The position numbers and the translations under genes were made by a program. DNA of 64,000 nucleotides from Rikenellaceae bacterium (lineage in GTDB: Bacteria; Bacteroidota; Bacteroidia; Bacteroidales; Rikenellaceae): assembly GCA_902363575.1 (NCBI GenBank), contig CABJAJ010000001.1, forward strand, positions 372,001 through 436,000, given 5' to 3'. The notes under the pieces were generated by a model, which saw nothing but the letters and a program-made list of their open reading frames with translations, ran no database searches and was not told where the DNA came from. Numbering within the stretch: the first letter of the stretch is position 1; every line of letters starts with the position of its first letter. This document shows, one piece after another, positions 44,788 to 53,098 of this stretch.

Positions 44788-47208
44788 ATGAAACGACTGA
44801 TGTGTTTGTTTATCGCAGCTTCCATGTGCCTCGTTGCACTCGTTTGCTTGTCCTGCGACGATGCTGCGAACGAGGAGCGGATTCCCGTTCCTCTCGAGTC
44901 TCCCGCTGCGATCGAAGTCGTAACGACCCCGACAACGGTCGAATTGAGCTGGCAGCGGGTCGCACATGCGGAGTCCTATGCGGTCCGCCTGAAAGATTCC
45001 GAGGATTCGGTGACGGAGAAATCGGTCGAAACACCCCGGGTCGTGTTCGAGGGGCTTGTTCCCCGACAAAGCTATACCTACTCCATTGCGGCCCTGCCGG
45101 CAGAGGGGGATACCGACCATGTTGCCTCAGCGTACACTCCCTGGAAAGAATTTACCACGCCGGCCGAGGAGGCGATTCCGCTTGCGATGCCCGACGGGAT
45201 CGTGGTGACCGTGTCCGGAAACGAGGCAACGGTCGTTTGGAATCCGGTCGAAGGCGCTGCGGGCTATGGCATACAGATCCGGCAGGCCGAAAGCGACGTG
45301 GACGACAGCCGCGTGACCGATCCGCAGGTGCGTATATCCGATATGCCGACCGAAATCATCTACTCGGTGCGTGTGCGGGCTCTTGCGCCCGCCGGAGGGA
45401 CGGTGCTCGATTCGTCGTGGTCGTCGTGGGAGGAATTCGAGGCCGAGAGCGACGTGTCGCCCTCCTTTGCCGGAGGCGACGGAACCGAGGCCGATCCCTG
45501 GCGGATTGCTACTTTCGGACAACTGCTCCTGTTTGCCGAGCGGGTCAATGCACAGGATGAGGCATACGTAGGGGCATCCTATGCCCTGACGGCCGATATC
45601 GACCTGACCGGCCGTGCGTGGATGCCTGTCGGCACCGGTTCGGGCAACGAGTCGCTCGGTATGCCGGACAAAAACTGCTTCAGGGGAACATTCGACGGAC
45701 GGGGACATCGTATCACCGGGCTCGAGGTCGCTGTGACCGCTTCGTCCGAAGCGGCGGTGGCCGGCCTGTTCGGAATCGTCCGCGGAGCGACGATCCGCGA
45801 TCTGACCCTCGAAGCGACGGTGTCGGCCGACTGCACGGCACCCGACAACTATGCGGTGGCCGGCGGCTTCTGCGGTGTGAATTACGGTTCCTTATTCACC
45901 AATTGTTCGTTCATAGGCTCCGTTTCGGCGCTATCATCGAGTGACCCGAAAGTCTGCGCCTATGCGGGCGGTATAACCGGTATGATCATACATGGAGGTA
46001 CCTATGAACGTTGTTCGGCTGAAATCCCCGACGGACAGCTCCTCTTCGCCCGGGGTGCGGTCGCGTCGGCGGGAGCGTTGGCTGCCACGGGCGATTCCGG
46101 TCATGCCAACAGCTCCACAGTGATCGTGGCGGGCGATATCCTGGCCCGCATCGGCGAGGCAGTACCCGCGGACGATCCCATCGTCGGCGTCTATGCGGGC
46201 GGACTGATCGGCAACAGTTTCGGGGTTTCGGTGCAGGGAGCGACGGTCGAAGTCTCCGGAACGATCCGTGCCGACGGCACCGGATGTGCGACCGCCGACG
46301 CGGCGGCAGGCGGCCTCGAAGGGGTAAACGCCGCCGATGTGGTCGAATCGTGCGGACTGACGATTTCCGGAACGGTCGAGGCCCGGGGCGAAGGAAAGGC
46401 ATATGCCGCAGGAGCCATCGCCCAGCAAGCGAATGCCGGTTACGGCATTGCGCTCATGTCGGTGAGGGTGGCCACTGCCGGGGTCGTATCTGCCGTCACA
46501 ACGGGAGATGCGGCCTACACGGGTGGCATGCAGGGCAATGCGACCTACCAGACGGGCGGCATAACCGGCCGCTGTTCGACGGATATTGCCGGCACGCTTG
46601 CGGCTCGCGCCAAAACCTACGCCATGTGCGGCGGGGTCACGGGCCAGTCGTCGGAGATGGTTTGCTGCTATGCCCTGTTGCGCAATACGGCCGTGGTGAC
46701 GGTCGCGACCGAAGGAGGGCAGGGCGCCTCGTTCGGCGGAGTCAACGGCTCGGCGACGACGGGCAACCTCACCTCCTGTTTTGCGATCGTCGATGGCCGT
46801 GTGACGCTTTCGTGCGACGGCGCCCCGGCCAGTTTCGGCGGCGTCACGGGGGTGGTTGCGGCGGCTATGCAGGCCCGTGCCAAAAGCCTGAACGGATGTT
46901 ATGCCCTCGTCGGGGGAACCGTATCGACGGAGGGCACTCCCGCTGTGACCAATATGGGCGGCGTGGTCGGCATGATGAGCGGTCGGTACGGCAAACTCAA
47001 CGGATGCTGGTGGTGGGCCGAGCAGACTCCTGCATCGGGCGTCGGCATGGGCACCGATACCGCAAACAAGTTTGCCGGCCGCGACCGCGAGGGGATGGAA
47101 GCGGCGCTCGAGTCGCTGAATGCCAATGCGGGCGATTACGCCTACATCTGGAGCGAATCGCAGGGTTGCCTGCTCATCAATGCCGGCGGTTATATTTTCG
47201 GTATCTGA
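44788..47208 (+). CDS. Large lipoprotein with FN3-like domains and GLUG-type repeats
   Basis: 806 residues. Signal peptide with lipobox (CLVALVCLSC) followed by DDAANEER, typical for surface export. Two FN3-like domains follow (about 35-125 and 130-215), each with a W and a 'SYTYSIAALP' or 'IYSVRVRALAP' strand. FAGGDGTEADPWRIATFGQLLLFAERVN then introduces a GLUG-like beta-helix: YALTADIDLTGRAWMPVG, FRGTFDGRGHRITGLEV, AGLFGIVRGATIRDLTL and many 'YAGGITGxxxGG' coils, each with a Cys or Gly at turns. Such proteins are usually adhesins or surface binders; the ligand is unknown. It is an isolated gene ended by a strong terminator. Confidence 0.82.
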   Translation: MKRLMCLFIAASMCLVALVCLSCDDAANEERIPVPLESPAAIEVVTTPTTVELSWQRVAHAESYAVRLKDSEDSVTEKSVETPRVVFEGLVPRQSYTYSIAALPAEGDTDHVASAYTPWKEFTTPAEEAIPLAMPDGIVVTVSGNEATVVWNPVEGAAGYGIQIRQAESDVDDSRVTDPQVRISDMPTEIIYSVRVRALAPAGGTVLDSSWSSWEEFEAESDVSPSFAGGDGTEADPWRIATFGQLLLFAERVNAQDEAYVGASYALTADIDLTGRAWMPVGTGSGNESLGMPDKNCFRGTFDGRGHRITGLEVAVTASSEAAVAGLFGIVRGATIRDLTLEATVSADCTAPDNYAVAGGFCGVNYGSLFTNCSFIGSVSALSSSDPKVCAYAGGITGMIIHGGTYERCSAEIPDGQLLFARGAVASAGALAATGDSGHANSSTVIVAGDILARIGEAVPADDPIVGVYAGGLIGNSFGVSVQGATVEVSGTIRADGTGCATADAAAGGLEGVNAADVVESCGLTISGTVEARGEGKAYAAGAIAQQANAGYGIALMSVRVATAGVVSAVTTGDAAYTGGMQGNATYQTGGITGRCSTDIAGTLAARAKTYAMCGGVTGQSSEMVCCYALLRNTAVVTVATEGGQGASFGGVNGSATTGNLTSCFAIVDGRVTLSCDGAPASFGGVTGVVAAAMQARAKSLNGCYALVGGTVSTEGTPAVTNMGGVVGMMSGRYGKLNGCWWWAEQTPASGVGMGTDTANKFAGRDREGMEAALESLNANAGDYAYIWSESQGCLLINAGGYIFGI

Positions 47209-47248
47209 CGGAACGCATCGACGCAAGCCGTGATGCCGATATACATGA

Positions 47249-47284
47249 TCGAAGCGCCGCGCAAATCATTGCGCGGCGCTTCGA
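47249..47284. terminator. Bidirectional terminator
   Basis: A 16-base perfect inverted repeat (arms starting TCGAAGCGCCGC) with a 4-base loop lies between the convergent lipoprotein and symporter genes. A T-run is limited. Confidence 0.75.
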
Positions 47285-47299
47285 TGGATTTCGGGGCAG

Positions 47300-48487
47300 T
47301 TATTCCACTTCTCCGGCTGCGGGTCCGCGCCGCCGGTCGATGGCATCGACGATGACGGCCACCGCTCCGTCGCCCGTCACGTTGGTCGCCGTGCCGAAAC
47401 TGTCCATGGCGATGTAGGTGGCGATCATCAGGCCGATGAGGGTCTCGTCGAATCCGAGCATCGACTCGAGCAGTCCCACCGCAGCCATGATCGCCCCGCC
47501 CGGTACGCCGGGTGCGGCGATCATCGTGATGCCGAGCAGCAGGATAAAACCGGCGAACGTTCCGGTGGATACCTCCAGTCCGGTGATGAGCATGACGGCC
47601 AGGGCGCAGGCGACGATCTTCATCATCGAGCCCGACAGGTGGATGGTCGCGCAGAGCGGGATGACGAACGACGCCACCTCGGGCCGCACGCCCAGCAGCA
47701 GGGTGCGTTCGAGCGTGACGGGGATCGTCGCGGCGGAGGACTGGGTGCCGAGCGCCGTGACATAGGCCGTGAGCATCGTCCGCAGCATCCTGAACGGGTT
47801 GCGGCGTGCCGCAAGGCCGGCGATGGTGAACTGCACTGCCAGCAGCACGATGGTCATGAAGAAGATCACCACGATCAGTTTGACGAATACCCCCAGGATG
47901 CCCGCCACCTGTCCCGAACGGGTCATATTCAGGAAGATGCCGAAGATGTAGAAGGGCAGCAGCGGGATCAGCACCCGGGCCACCACCCGTTCGATGACGG
48001 CTTTGAACTCGTCCAGCACCCCTTTGAGCTGGGTGCTGCGGATCGAAGCCATACCCAGCCCGAGCAGAAAGGCCATCAGCAGGGCGGTCATCACCCCCAT
48101 CAGAGGCGGCATATCCACCGTGAAATAGGGGCGCAGCGCCTCGCCGACGGCGGGCAGAGCCGTACCCGCAGCGCTTTCCCCCTGCAACAGGGACGGAAAG
48201 ACGCCCCGGCAGGTAAAGAAAGTTCCGAAGCCCGAAAAGAGGGTGAAGGCATAGGCCAGCGCCGCCGTGATGAGCAGCAGCCTCCCGGCCCGGGCCCCCA
48301 GGTCGGCGATGCCCGGAGCGACGAGCCCCAGGATGAGCAGCGGAATGACGAAGCTCAGGAAATTGCCGAACAGTCCGTTATAGGTCAGGGCGATGCGCGT
48401 CAGCCAGTCGGGGAAGAAGAGGCCGCAGCCGATGCCCGCGATGATGGCGGTCAGCACACGTGCCAACAGTCCGAATTTGAGTCTCAT
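47300..48487 (-). CDS. Dicarboxylate/amino acid:cation symporter (SLC1/DAACS family)
   Basis: 395 residues from the ATG at 48487 (MRLKFGLLARVLTAIIAGIGCG). Eight or more hydrophobic segments are seen, with the re-entrant serine-rich hairpin region TALGTQSSAATIPVTLE, a PGVPGGAIMAAVGLLE segment and a helix containing DSFGTATNVTGDGAVAVIVD, equivalent to the substrate-binding 'TxxNxxGD' of SLC1 carriers. It imports glutamate, dicarboxylates or serine/threonine with Na+ or H+; the exact substrate is not readable. Divergent from the radical SAM gene. A TACTTTTA at 48503-48510 (minus) may serve as the -7 element. Confidence 0.88.
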   Translation of the reverse strand: MRLKFGLLARVLTAIIAGIGCGLFFPDWLTRIALTYNGLFGNFLSFVIPLLILGLVAPGIADLGARAGRLLLITAALAYAFTLFSGFGTFFTCRGVFPSLLQGESAAGTALPAVGEALRPYFTVDMPPLMGVMTALLMAFLLGLGMASIRSTQLKGVLDEFKAVIERVVARVLIPLLPFYIFGIFLNMTRSGQVAGILGVFVKLIVVIFFMTIVLLAVQFTIAGLAARRNPFRMLRTMLTAYVTALGTQSSAATIPVTLERTLLLGVRPEVASFVIPLCATIHLSGSMMKIVACALAVMLITGLEVSTGTFAGFILLLGITMIAAPGVPGGAIMAAVGLLESMLGFDETLIGLMIATYIAMDSFGTATNVTGDGAVAVIVDAIDRRRGPAAGEVE

Positions 48488-48554
48488 GGGTGGTTTGTTT
48501 ACGTAAAAGTATAAAAAATTCGCTGCCGCCGATCCGCAATTGCCGCGAATTGCA

Positions 48555-48562
48555 TAATTTTG
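48555..48562 (+). promoter_or_regulatory. -7 element directly before the radical SAM start codon
   Basis: TAATTTTG ends 5 bases before the ATG at 48568, implying a leaderless message. Confidence 0.65.
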
Positions 48563-48567
48563 TCCGT

Positions 48568-49338
48568 ATGACAGCACTTTATAACGATATCATCTTCGGC
48601 CCGGTACATTCCCGGCGGCTCGGCCTTTCGCTGGGCGTGAACCTGTTGCCGACCTCGTCGAAACTTTGCAGCTTCGACTGCATCTACTGCGAATGCGGCT
48701 GGAATGCCGAGCACCGCGGAGGTGCACGCTTCAACGACCGCGCCGAAGTGCGCCGGCTCTTGGAACAAACGCTCCGCAGGATGGTCGCCGACGGGACGCC
48801 TCCCGACGTGATTACCTTTGCGGGGAACGGCGAGCCGACCATGCACCCCGATTTCGAGGGGGTGATCGACGACACGCTTGCCCTGCGGGATGCGATTTGT
48901 CCGGCGGCGAAGGTGTCGGTGTTGAGCAACGCCACCCGCATCGGCCGCGAGGAGGTGCGCCGCGCTCTGCTGCGCGTGGACAACAACATCCTCAAGCTCG
49001 ATTCGGCGTTCGATCCGACCGTGCGGCTGATTAACAACCCCGGAGGCGCTTACTCCGTGGAGGAGGTCGTGGAGCAGATGGTGCGGTTTGAAGGCAGGCT
49101 GATCGTGCAGACCATGTTCCTGCGGGGCTCCTGCGGCGGGCAGACGGTGGACAACACCACCGAGCGGGAGGTGGAGGCCTGGCTGCGGCTGATCGACCGG
49201 ATCCGGCCCCGGCAGGTGATGGTCTATTCGCTCGACCGCGACACCCCGTGCCAGACCCTCGAAAAAGTGCCCCGCGAGGAGTTGCAGCGGATCGCCGCCC
49301 GCGTGGAGGCGCTCGGTATTCCCTGTTCGGTGGCGTAA
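48568..49338 (+). CDS. Radical SAM protein (COG0731-like), function unknown
   Basis: 256 residues from the ATG at 48568; the longer frame from 48490 includes the promoter. The N terminus reads IIFGPVHSRRLGLSLGVNLLP, and the cluster motif is CSFDCIYCECGW (Cys34, Cys38, Cys41, plus Cys43). ITFAGNGEPTMHPDFEGVI, VSVLSNATRI, LKLDSAF and VMVYSLDRDTP complete a SAM barrel. This 'PxxSRRLGxSLG' group is widespread in anaerobes, and its reaction is unknown to me. It is not a SPASM protein: no second Cys cluster follows. It is a single gene; no substrate peptide is adjacent. Confidence 0.87.
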   Translation: MTALYNDIIFGPVHSRRLGLSLGVNLLPTSSKLCSFDCIYCECGWNAEHRGGARFNDRAEVRRLLEQTLRRMVADGTPPDVITFAGNGEPTMHPDFEGVIDDTLALRDAICPAAKVSVLSNATRIGREEVRRALLRVDNNILKLDSAFDPTVRLINNPGGAYSVEEVVEQMVRFEGRLIVQTMFLRGSCGGQTVDNTTEREVEAWLRLIDRIRPRQVMVYSLDRDTPCQTLEKVPREELQRIAARVEALGIPCSVA

Positions 49339-49601
49339 CAGGCCATTCCCGACGGAAGCGATTCCGGTCGGCCGGACCATTGCTCATGTTCGGAGCGGGT
49401 CGGTATCCCTGTTTATGGCGTAAGGCTGCTTCGGCAGCGGACAATTGCCCGGCCGATTGTGGCCGGAAAACCGGGCCGGTTCGGTATCTTCCCGTTTGCG
49501 GACGCGCACGGATCGGATGCGGCCGGCGGGTTTTGCGTGCCGGTCGGGGTGGTTGCGTCGGCCCGGGATGGCCGGGACGCGGGTGGCGGAACGTATGCCG
49601 G

Positions 49602-50963
49602 TCAGGTGAAGAACACCTTGAGCAGCCCGAGGTTGTCGAGGAAGATCAGGCAGAGCACCGCCGGGCAGACGTACCGGAGCAGGAAGAGGAAAAGCCCGAA
49701 GATACGGAAACGCAGCGAGCCGTCGTTGGTCATCTCGCGGCGGATAACCCGCTTGTCGAGGTGCCAGCCCACGAACAGGCTGGTCGCCAGTCCGCCCAGC
49801 GGCAGCAGGATGTTGGCCGTGAGGAAGTCGAGCCCGTCGAATAGATTTTTCCCGAAGATGGGATAGCCGCTCAGCGCTCCGAGCGAGAGGGAGGCCAGCG
49901 CTGCCAGCACCGCCGTCGAGAGGGTGGTCGTCCATGCCGCGGCACGGCGGCTCAGGTGCCACTCCTCGCTGAAATAGACCGTGAGCACTTCGTGCAGCGA
50001 AATGGTCGAGGTAAGGGCCGCCACCACAAGCAGCAGAAAGAAGATCGAAGACCAAACCATGCTCAGCGGCATGGTGTTGAAAATTCCCGGCAGGGTGATG
50101 AACACCAGCGATGGGCCCGATTCGGGAGCGATGCCGACGCTGAAGACGGCGGGAAAGATGACCACGCCGGCCAGGATCGCCACGAGCGAGTCGAGCAGGG
50201 TGACGCTCAGGGCCGTATGGCGCAGGTTGGTGTCCGCCTTGAAATAGGACGCGTAGGTGACCATCGTGCCGATGCCGATGGATAGCGAGAAGAACGCCTG
50301 TCCCAGCGCGACGAGCACCGTGCGGGGCGTGACCGCCGAGAAGTCGGGTTTGAAGAAGAAGCGCAGCCCCTCGCCGCCGCCCGGCATGAGGAGCGAATGG
50401 ACGGAGAGGACGACCAGGATCGCCAGCAGCAGCGGCATGAGCACCTTGGCCGAGCGTTCGATTCCCTTTTCCACCCCCAGGGCGATGATGACGTGGGTGA
50501 GCAGCACGAAAAGCGTCGTATAGAGCACCGGTCGCCATGGATTGCGGACGAAGGTGTCGAACAGGGCCGTGTACTCTCCGGCCGTCGAGTAGTGTGCCAG
50601 CTCGCCCGTGAGGGAGTGGATCATGTACTCCAGCGTCCAGCCCGAAACCACGAAATAGAAACCCAGGATGAGGAATGCGGCCAGCACGCCGTTGTATCCG
50701 AGCAGCGTCCAGCGGGGCGACAGTGTCCGGTAGGCGCCCACGGCGTTGCGGTGGGTGCTGCGGCCTACGATGAATTCGCCTGTCATGATCGGCAGTCCGA
50801 GCAGCAGCACGCAGAGGATGTAGATAAGCAGGAACGCTCCGCCGCCGTTGTCGCCCGCCACATAGGGGAAGCGCCAGATATTCCCCAGTCCGACCGAACT
50901 GCCGGCGGCGACCAGCACGGCGCTCAGTTTGCCACCCAGCGTGGCCCGAGTCTGTCTGTTCAT
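49602..50963 (-). CDS. Sodium-dependent transporter (neurotransmitter:sodium symporter, NSS/SNF family)
   Basis: 453 residues from the ATG at 50963, favoured over one two codons earlier. TM1 carries the NSS signature VLVAAGSSVGLGNIWRFPYVAGDNGGGAF with the Na+-binding region. Further TMs include FLLIYILCVLLLGLPIMTGEF, ILGFYFVVSGWTLEYM, AFFSLSIGIGTMVTYASYF and several C-terminal helices. It is 11-12 TM in length and close to bacterial NSS members (LeuT-like). It is likely an amino acid importer; the substrate is unknown. It is flanked by intergenic gaps of 263 and 333 bases with no operon partner. Confidence 0.92.
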   Translation of the reverse strand: MNRQTRATLGGKLSAVLVAAGSSVGLGNIWRFPYVAGDNGGGAFLLIYILCVLLLGLPIMTGEFIVGRSTHRNAVGAYRTLSPRWTLLGYNGVLAAFLILGFYFVVSGWTLEYMIHSLTGELAHYSTAGEYTALFDTFVRNPWRPVLYTTLFVLLTHVIIALGVEKGIERSAKVLMPLLLAILVVLSVHSLLMPGGGEGLRFFFKPDFSAVTPRTVLVALGQAFFSLSIGIGTMVTYASYFKADTNLRHTALSVTLLDSLVAILAGVVIFPAVFSVGIAPESGPSLVFITLPGIFNTMPLSMVWSSIFFLLLVVAALTSTISLHEVLTVYFSEEWHLSRRAAAWTTTLSTAVLAALASLSLGALSGYPIFGKNLFDGLDFLTANILLPLGGLATSLFVGWHLDKRVIRREMTNDGSLRFRIFGLFLFLLRYVCPAVLCLIFLDNLGLLKVFFT

Positions 50964-51296
50964 AACCAACCTATTGCGGCTCCCGCGATGCGGGAGGTGT
51001 GATCGCTGTTCCGTCGCGTCTTCCGACCGCCGTCGCCTGCTCCTGTATTGTCGCCGCAGCCGGGTTGACGGCCACGTTCCGACCTGCCCGGACAGATCTT
51101 TCGGCTGAACATGCGGGCGGGTTTTCGCCCCGCCGCAGTGTTGCCGTCCGCCATCGTTACCCTCCCTCTATGCGGAGACCCGTTTTGCCCGGTCGCGGCA
51201 TCCCGTGGTTGGCGGATGCAGACCACGTAAACCGGTGTGGCCGACCACGTGCCCCTTGTCCGACGGAATTCCGCAGGGGTTTATCGTTTCGTCCGA
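50964..51296. other. Intergenic region between folB and the NSS transporter
   Basis: 333 bases. I see no credible gene, promoter of TAnnTTTG type or terminator with a T-run in it. Confidence 0.45.
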
Positions 51297-51650
51297 CTAC
51301 CTTTCCAGCACGACGCTCACCCGTTCGATCTTTCCGCCGAGCGGGGGCGCGAGCTTCGCAACCGAGCATTTCACGTGCCGGATTTGAGGAAAGGCGACGT
51401 ACAGGCCGTCGATAATGTTGAGGGCCGCCCGCTCGATGGTGCGCTGCGTCACCTTCATCTGCCGCTCTACCTCTTCAAAGGCGGTCAGGTAATTGACCGT
51501 CTTGCGCACGTCGTCCTCACGGGCGGCGTCGCCCAGTTCGGCCGTGATCTCCACATCGACGGCAAAGCGGTTGCCGACCTGCTGTTCGAGGTCGTAACAT
51601 CCGTGAAAGGCGCGGAATTCCATCCGCGTAAGGAGAATCCTGTACTCCAT
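51297..51650 (-). CDS. folB: Dihydroneopterin aldolase
   Basis: 117 residues, the standard length. It converts 7,8-dihydroneopterin to 6-hydroxymethyl-dihydropterin and glycolaldehyde in folate synthesis. Typical motifs: MEYRILLTRMEFRAFHGCYDLEQQVGNRF at the N terminus with the conserved Glu, VNYLTAFEEVERQM, and the C-terminal VKCSVAKLAPPLGGKIERV, whose Lys is near the active site. It lies 132 bases downstream of tyrS on the same strand and could be a late member of that transcript. Confidence 0.93.
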   Translation of the reverse strand: MEYRILLTRMEFRAFHGCYDLEQQVGNRFAVDVEITAELGDAAREDDVRKTVNYLTAFEEVERQMKVTQRTIERAALNIIDGLYVAFPQIRHVKCSVAKLAPPLGGKIERVSVVLER

Positions 51651-51782
51651 TTTTTGTGTCTGTCAGTCCTGTTTTGCCGGCCGCTCCCTGCGGAGCCCGG
51701 GCTTTTCGTTACGCTTCCCTCCCTATGGGCCGGGTGCGGATCGTTCGGTTCCGCCGGTGTTGCGGTCGTGCGTGAGGCGGGA

Positions 51783-53075
51783 TTATTCGACGATCAGCAG
51801 GTAGTAGTTTTTCTTGCCTCGCTGCACGAGCAGGTAACGTTCGGCGATCAGGTCGTCGTCGGTTACGGGTTGGGTCGGGTCGCTCACCTTCTCTTTGTTG
51901 AGCGCCACGCCGCCCCCCTGCACCAGCTTGCGACATTCCCCTTTCGAGGGAAATACCGGGGCGTGTTCGACGGTCAGATCGACCAGCGGCGCACCCAGCG
52001 CCGTGCGCGGGATACGGAATTGGGGCACCCCCTCGAATACTTGCAGGAGCGTCTGTTCGTCGAGCCGGCGCAGCGCTTCGGAGGTTGCGCCGCCGAAGAG
52101 GATCGCCGACGCCTCGACAGCTTTTTCATACTCTGCCGCCGAGTGGATCATCGTGGTGAGCTCCCGGGCCAGCCGTTTCTGGAGGATGCGCAGGTGCGGA
52201 GCCGCCTGATGTTCGGCGATCAGCCCCTCGACGGTCTGACGATCGAGCAGCGTGAAGATTCGGATGTATCGCTCGGCGTCCTGGTCGCTCACGTTGAGCC
52301 AGAACTGGTAGAACTTGTAAGGGGAGGTGTAGCGGGGGTCGAGCCATACGTTGCCGCTCTCGGTCTTGCCGAATTTGGTGCCGTCGGCCTTGGTGATGAG
52401 CGGGCAGGTGATGGCATAGGCCTCGCCGTCGATCTTGCGGCGGATCAGCTCTGCGCCCGTGGTGATGTTGCCCCACTGGTCGGAGCCGCCGAGCTGGATT
52501 TTGCAGCCGAGGGTCTGGTAGAGGTGCAGGAAGTCGTAGCCCTGCACGAGCTGGTAGGTGAATTCGGTGAACGACATGCCGTCGCCCTCGCCGCTGAAGC
52601 GTTTCTTGACCGAATCTTTGGCCATCATGTAATTGACGGTGATGCACTTGCCGATGTCGCGGATGAATTCGAGGAAGCCCATATCTTTCATCCAGTCGTA
52701 ATTATTGACCATCAGTGCGGCGTTCGGGGCGTCGGAGTCGAAGTCCAGCAGCTTGCCAAGCTGCCGTTTGATCGCCTCCTGGTTGTGCCGGAGCGTCGCC
52801 TCGTCGAGCAGGTTGCGCTCCTGCGACTTGCCGCTGGGGTCGCCGATCATGCCGGTGGCGCCCCCCACCAGGGCCACGGGGCGGTGGCCGCAGAGCTGAA
52901 AATGTTTGAGAATCATCACCCCGACCAGGTGGCCGATATGCAGAGAGTCGGCCGTCGGGTCGATGCCCAGGTAGGCCGTGGTCATCTCCTTGTCGAGCTG
53001 CTCTTTCGCGCCGGGCATGATGGTGTGGATCATGCCGCGCCAGGTGAGTTCTTCGATAAAATTCTTCCGTTCCAT
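51783..53075 (-). CDS. tyrS: Tyrosyl-tRNA synthetase
   Basis: 430 residues, class I synthetase that charges tRNA-Tyr. HIGH-type motif in [14 protein letters not shown], tyrosine-binding features in [31 protein letters not shown], and the KMSKS equivalent [11 protein letters not shown], as is normal for bacterial TyrRS. The C-terminal S4-like RNA-binding domain is present ([20 protein letters not shown]). It starts 23 bases after the dnaX stop, so it is likely cotranscribed. Confidence 0.97.
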   Translation of the reverse strand: MERKNFIEELTWRGMIHTIMPGAKEQLDKEMTTAYLGIDPTADSLHIGHLVGVMILKHFQLCGHRPVALVGGATGMIGDPSGKSQERNLLDEATLRHNQEAIKRQLGKLLDFDSDAPNAALMVNNYDWMKDMGFLEFIRDIGKCITVNYMMAKDSVKKRFSGEGDGMSFTEFTYQLVQGYDFLHLYQTLGCKIQLGGSDQWGNITTGAELIRRKIDGEAYAITCPLITKADGTKFGKTESGNVWLDPRYTSPYKFYQFWLNVSDQDAERYIRIFTLLDRQTVEGLIAEHQAAPHLRILQKRLARELTTMIHSAAEYEKAVEASAILFGGATSEALRRLDEQTLLQVFEGVPQFRIPRTALGAPLVDLTVEHAPVFPSKGECRKLVQGGGVALNKEKVSDPTQPVTDDDLIAERYLLVQRGKKNYYLLIVE

Positions 53076-53098
53076 ATCCGGTCTGTGCTTGTTTTTGT

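Noticed and set aside
48490..48567. Upstream ATG extension of the radical SAM gene
   Set aside because: It would include the promoter element and adds residues with no similarity to the family start (IIFGPVHSRRLG).
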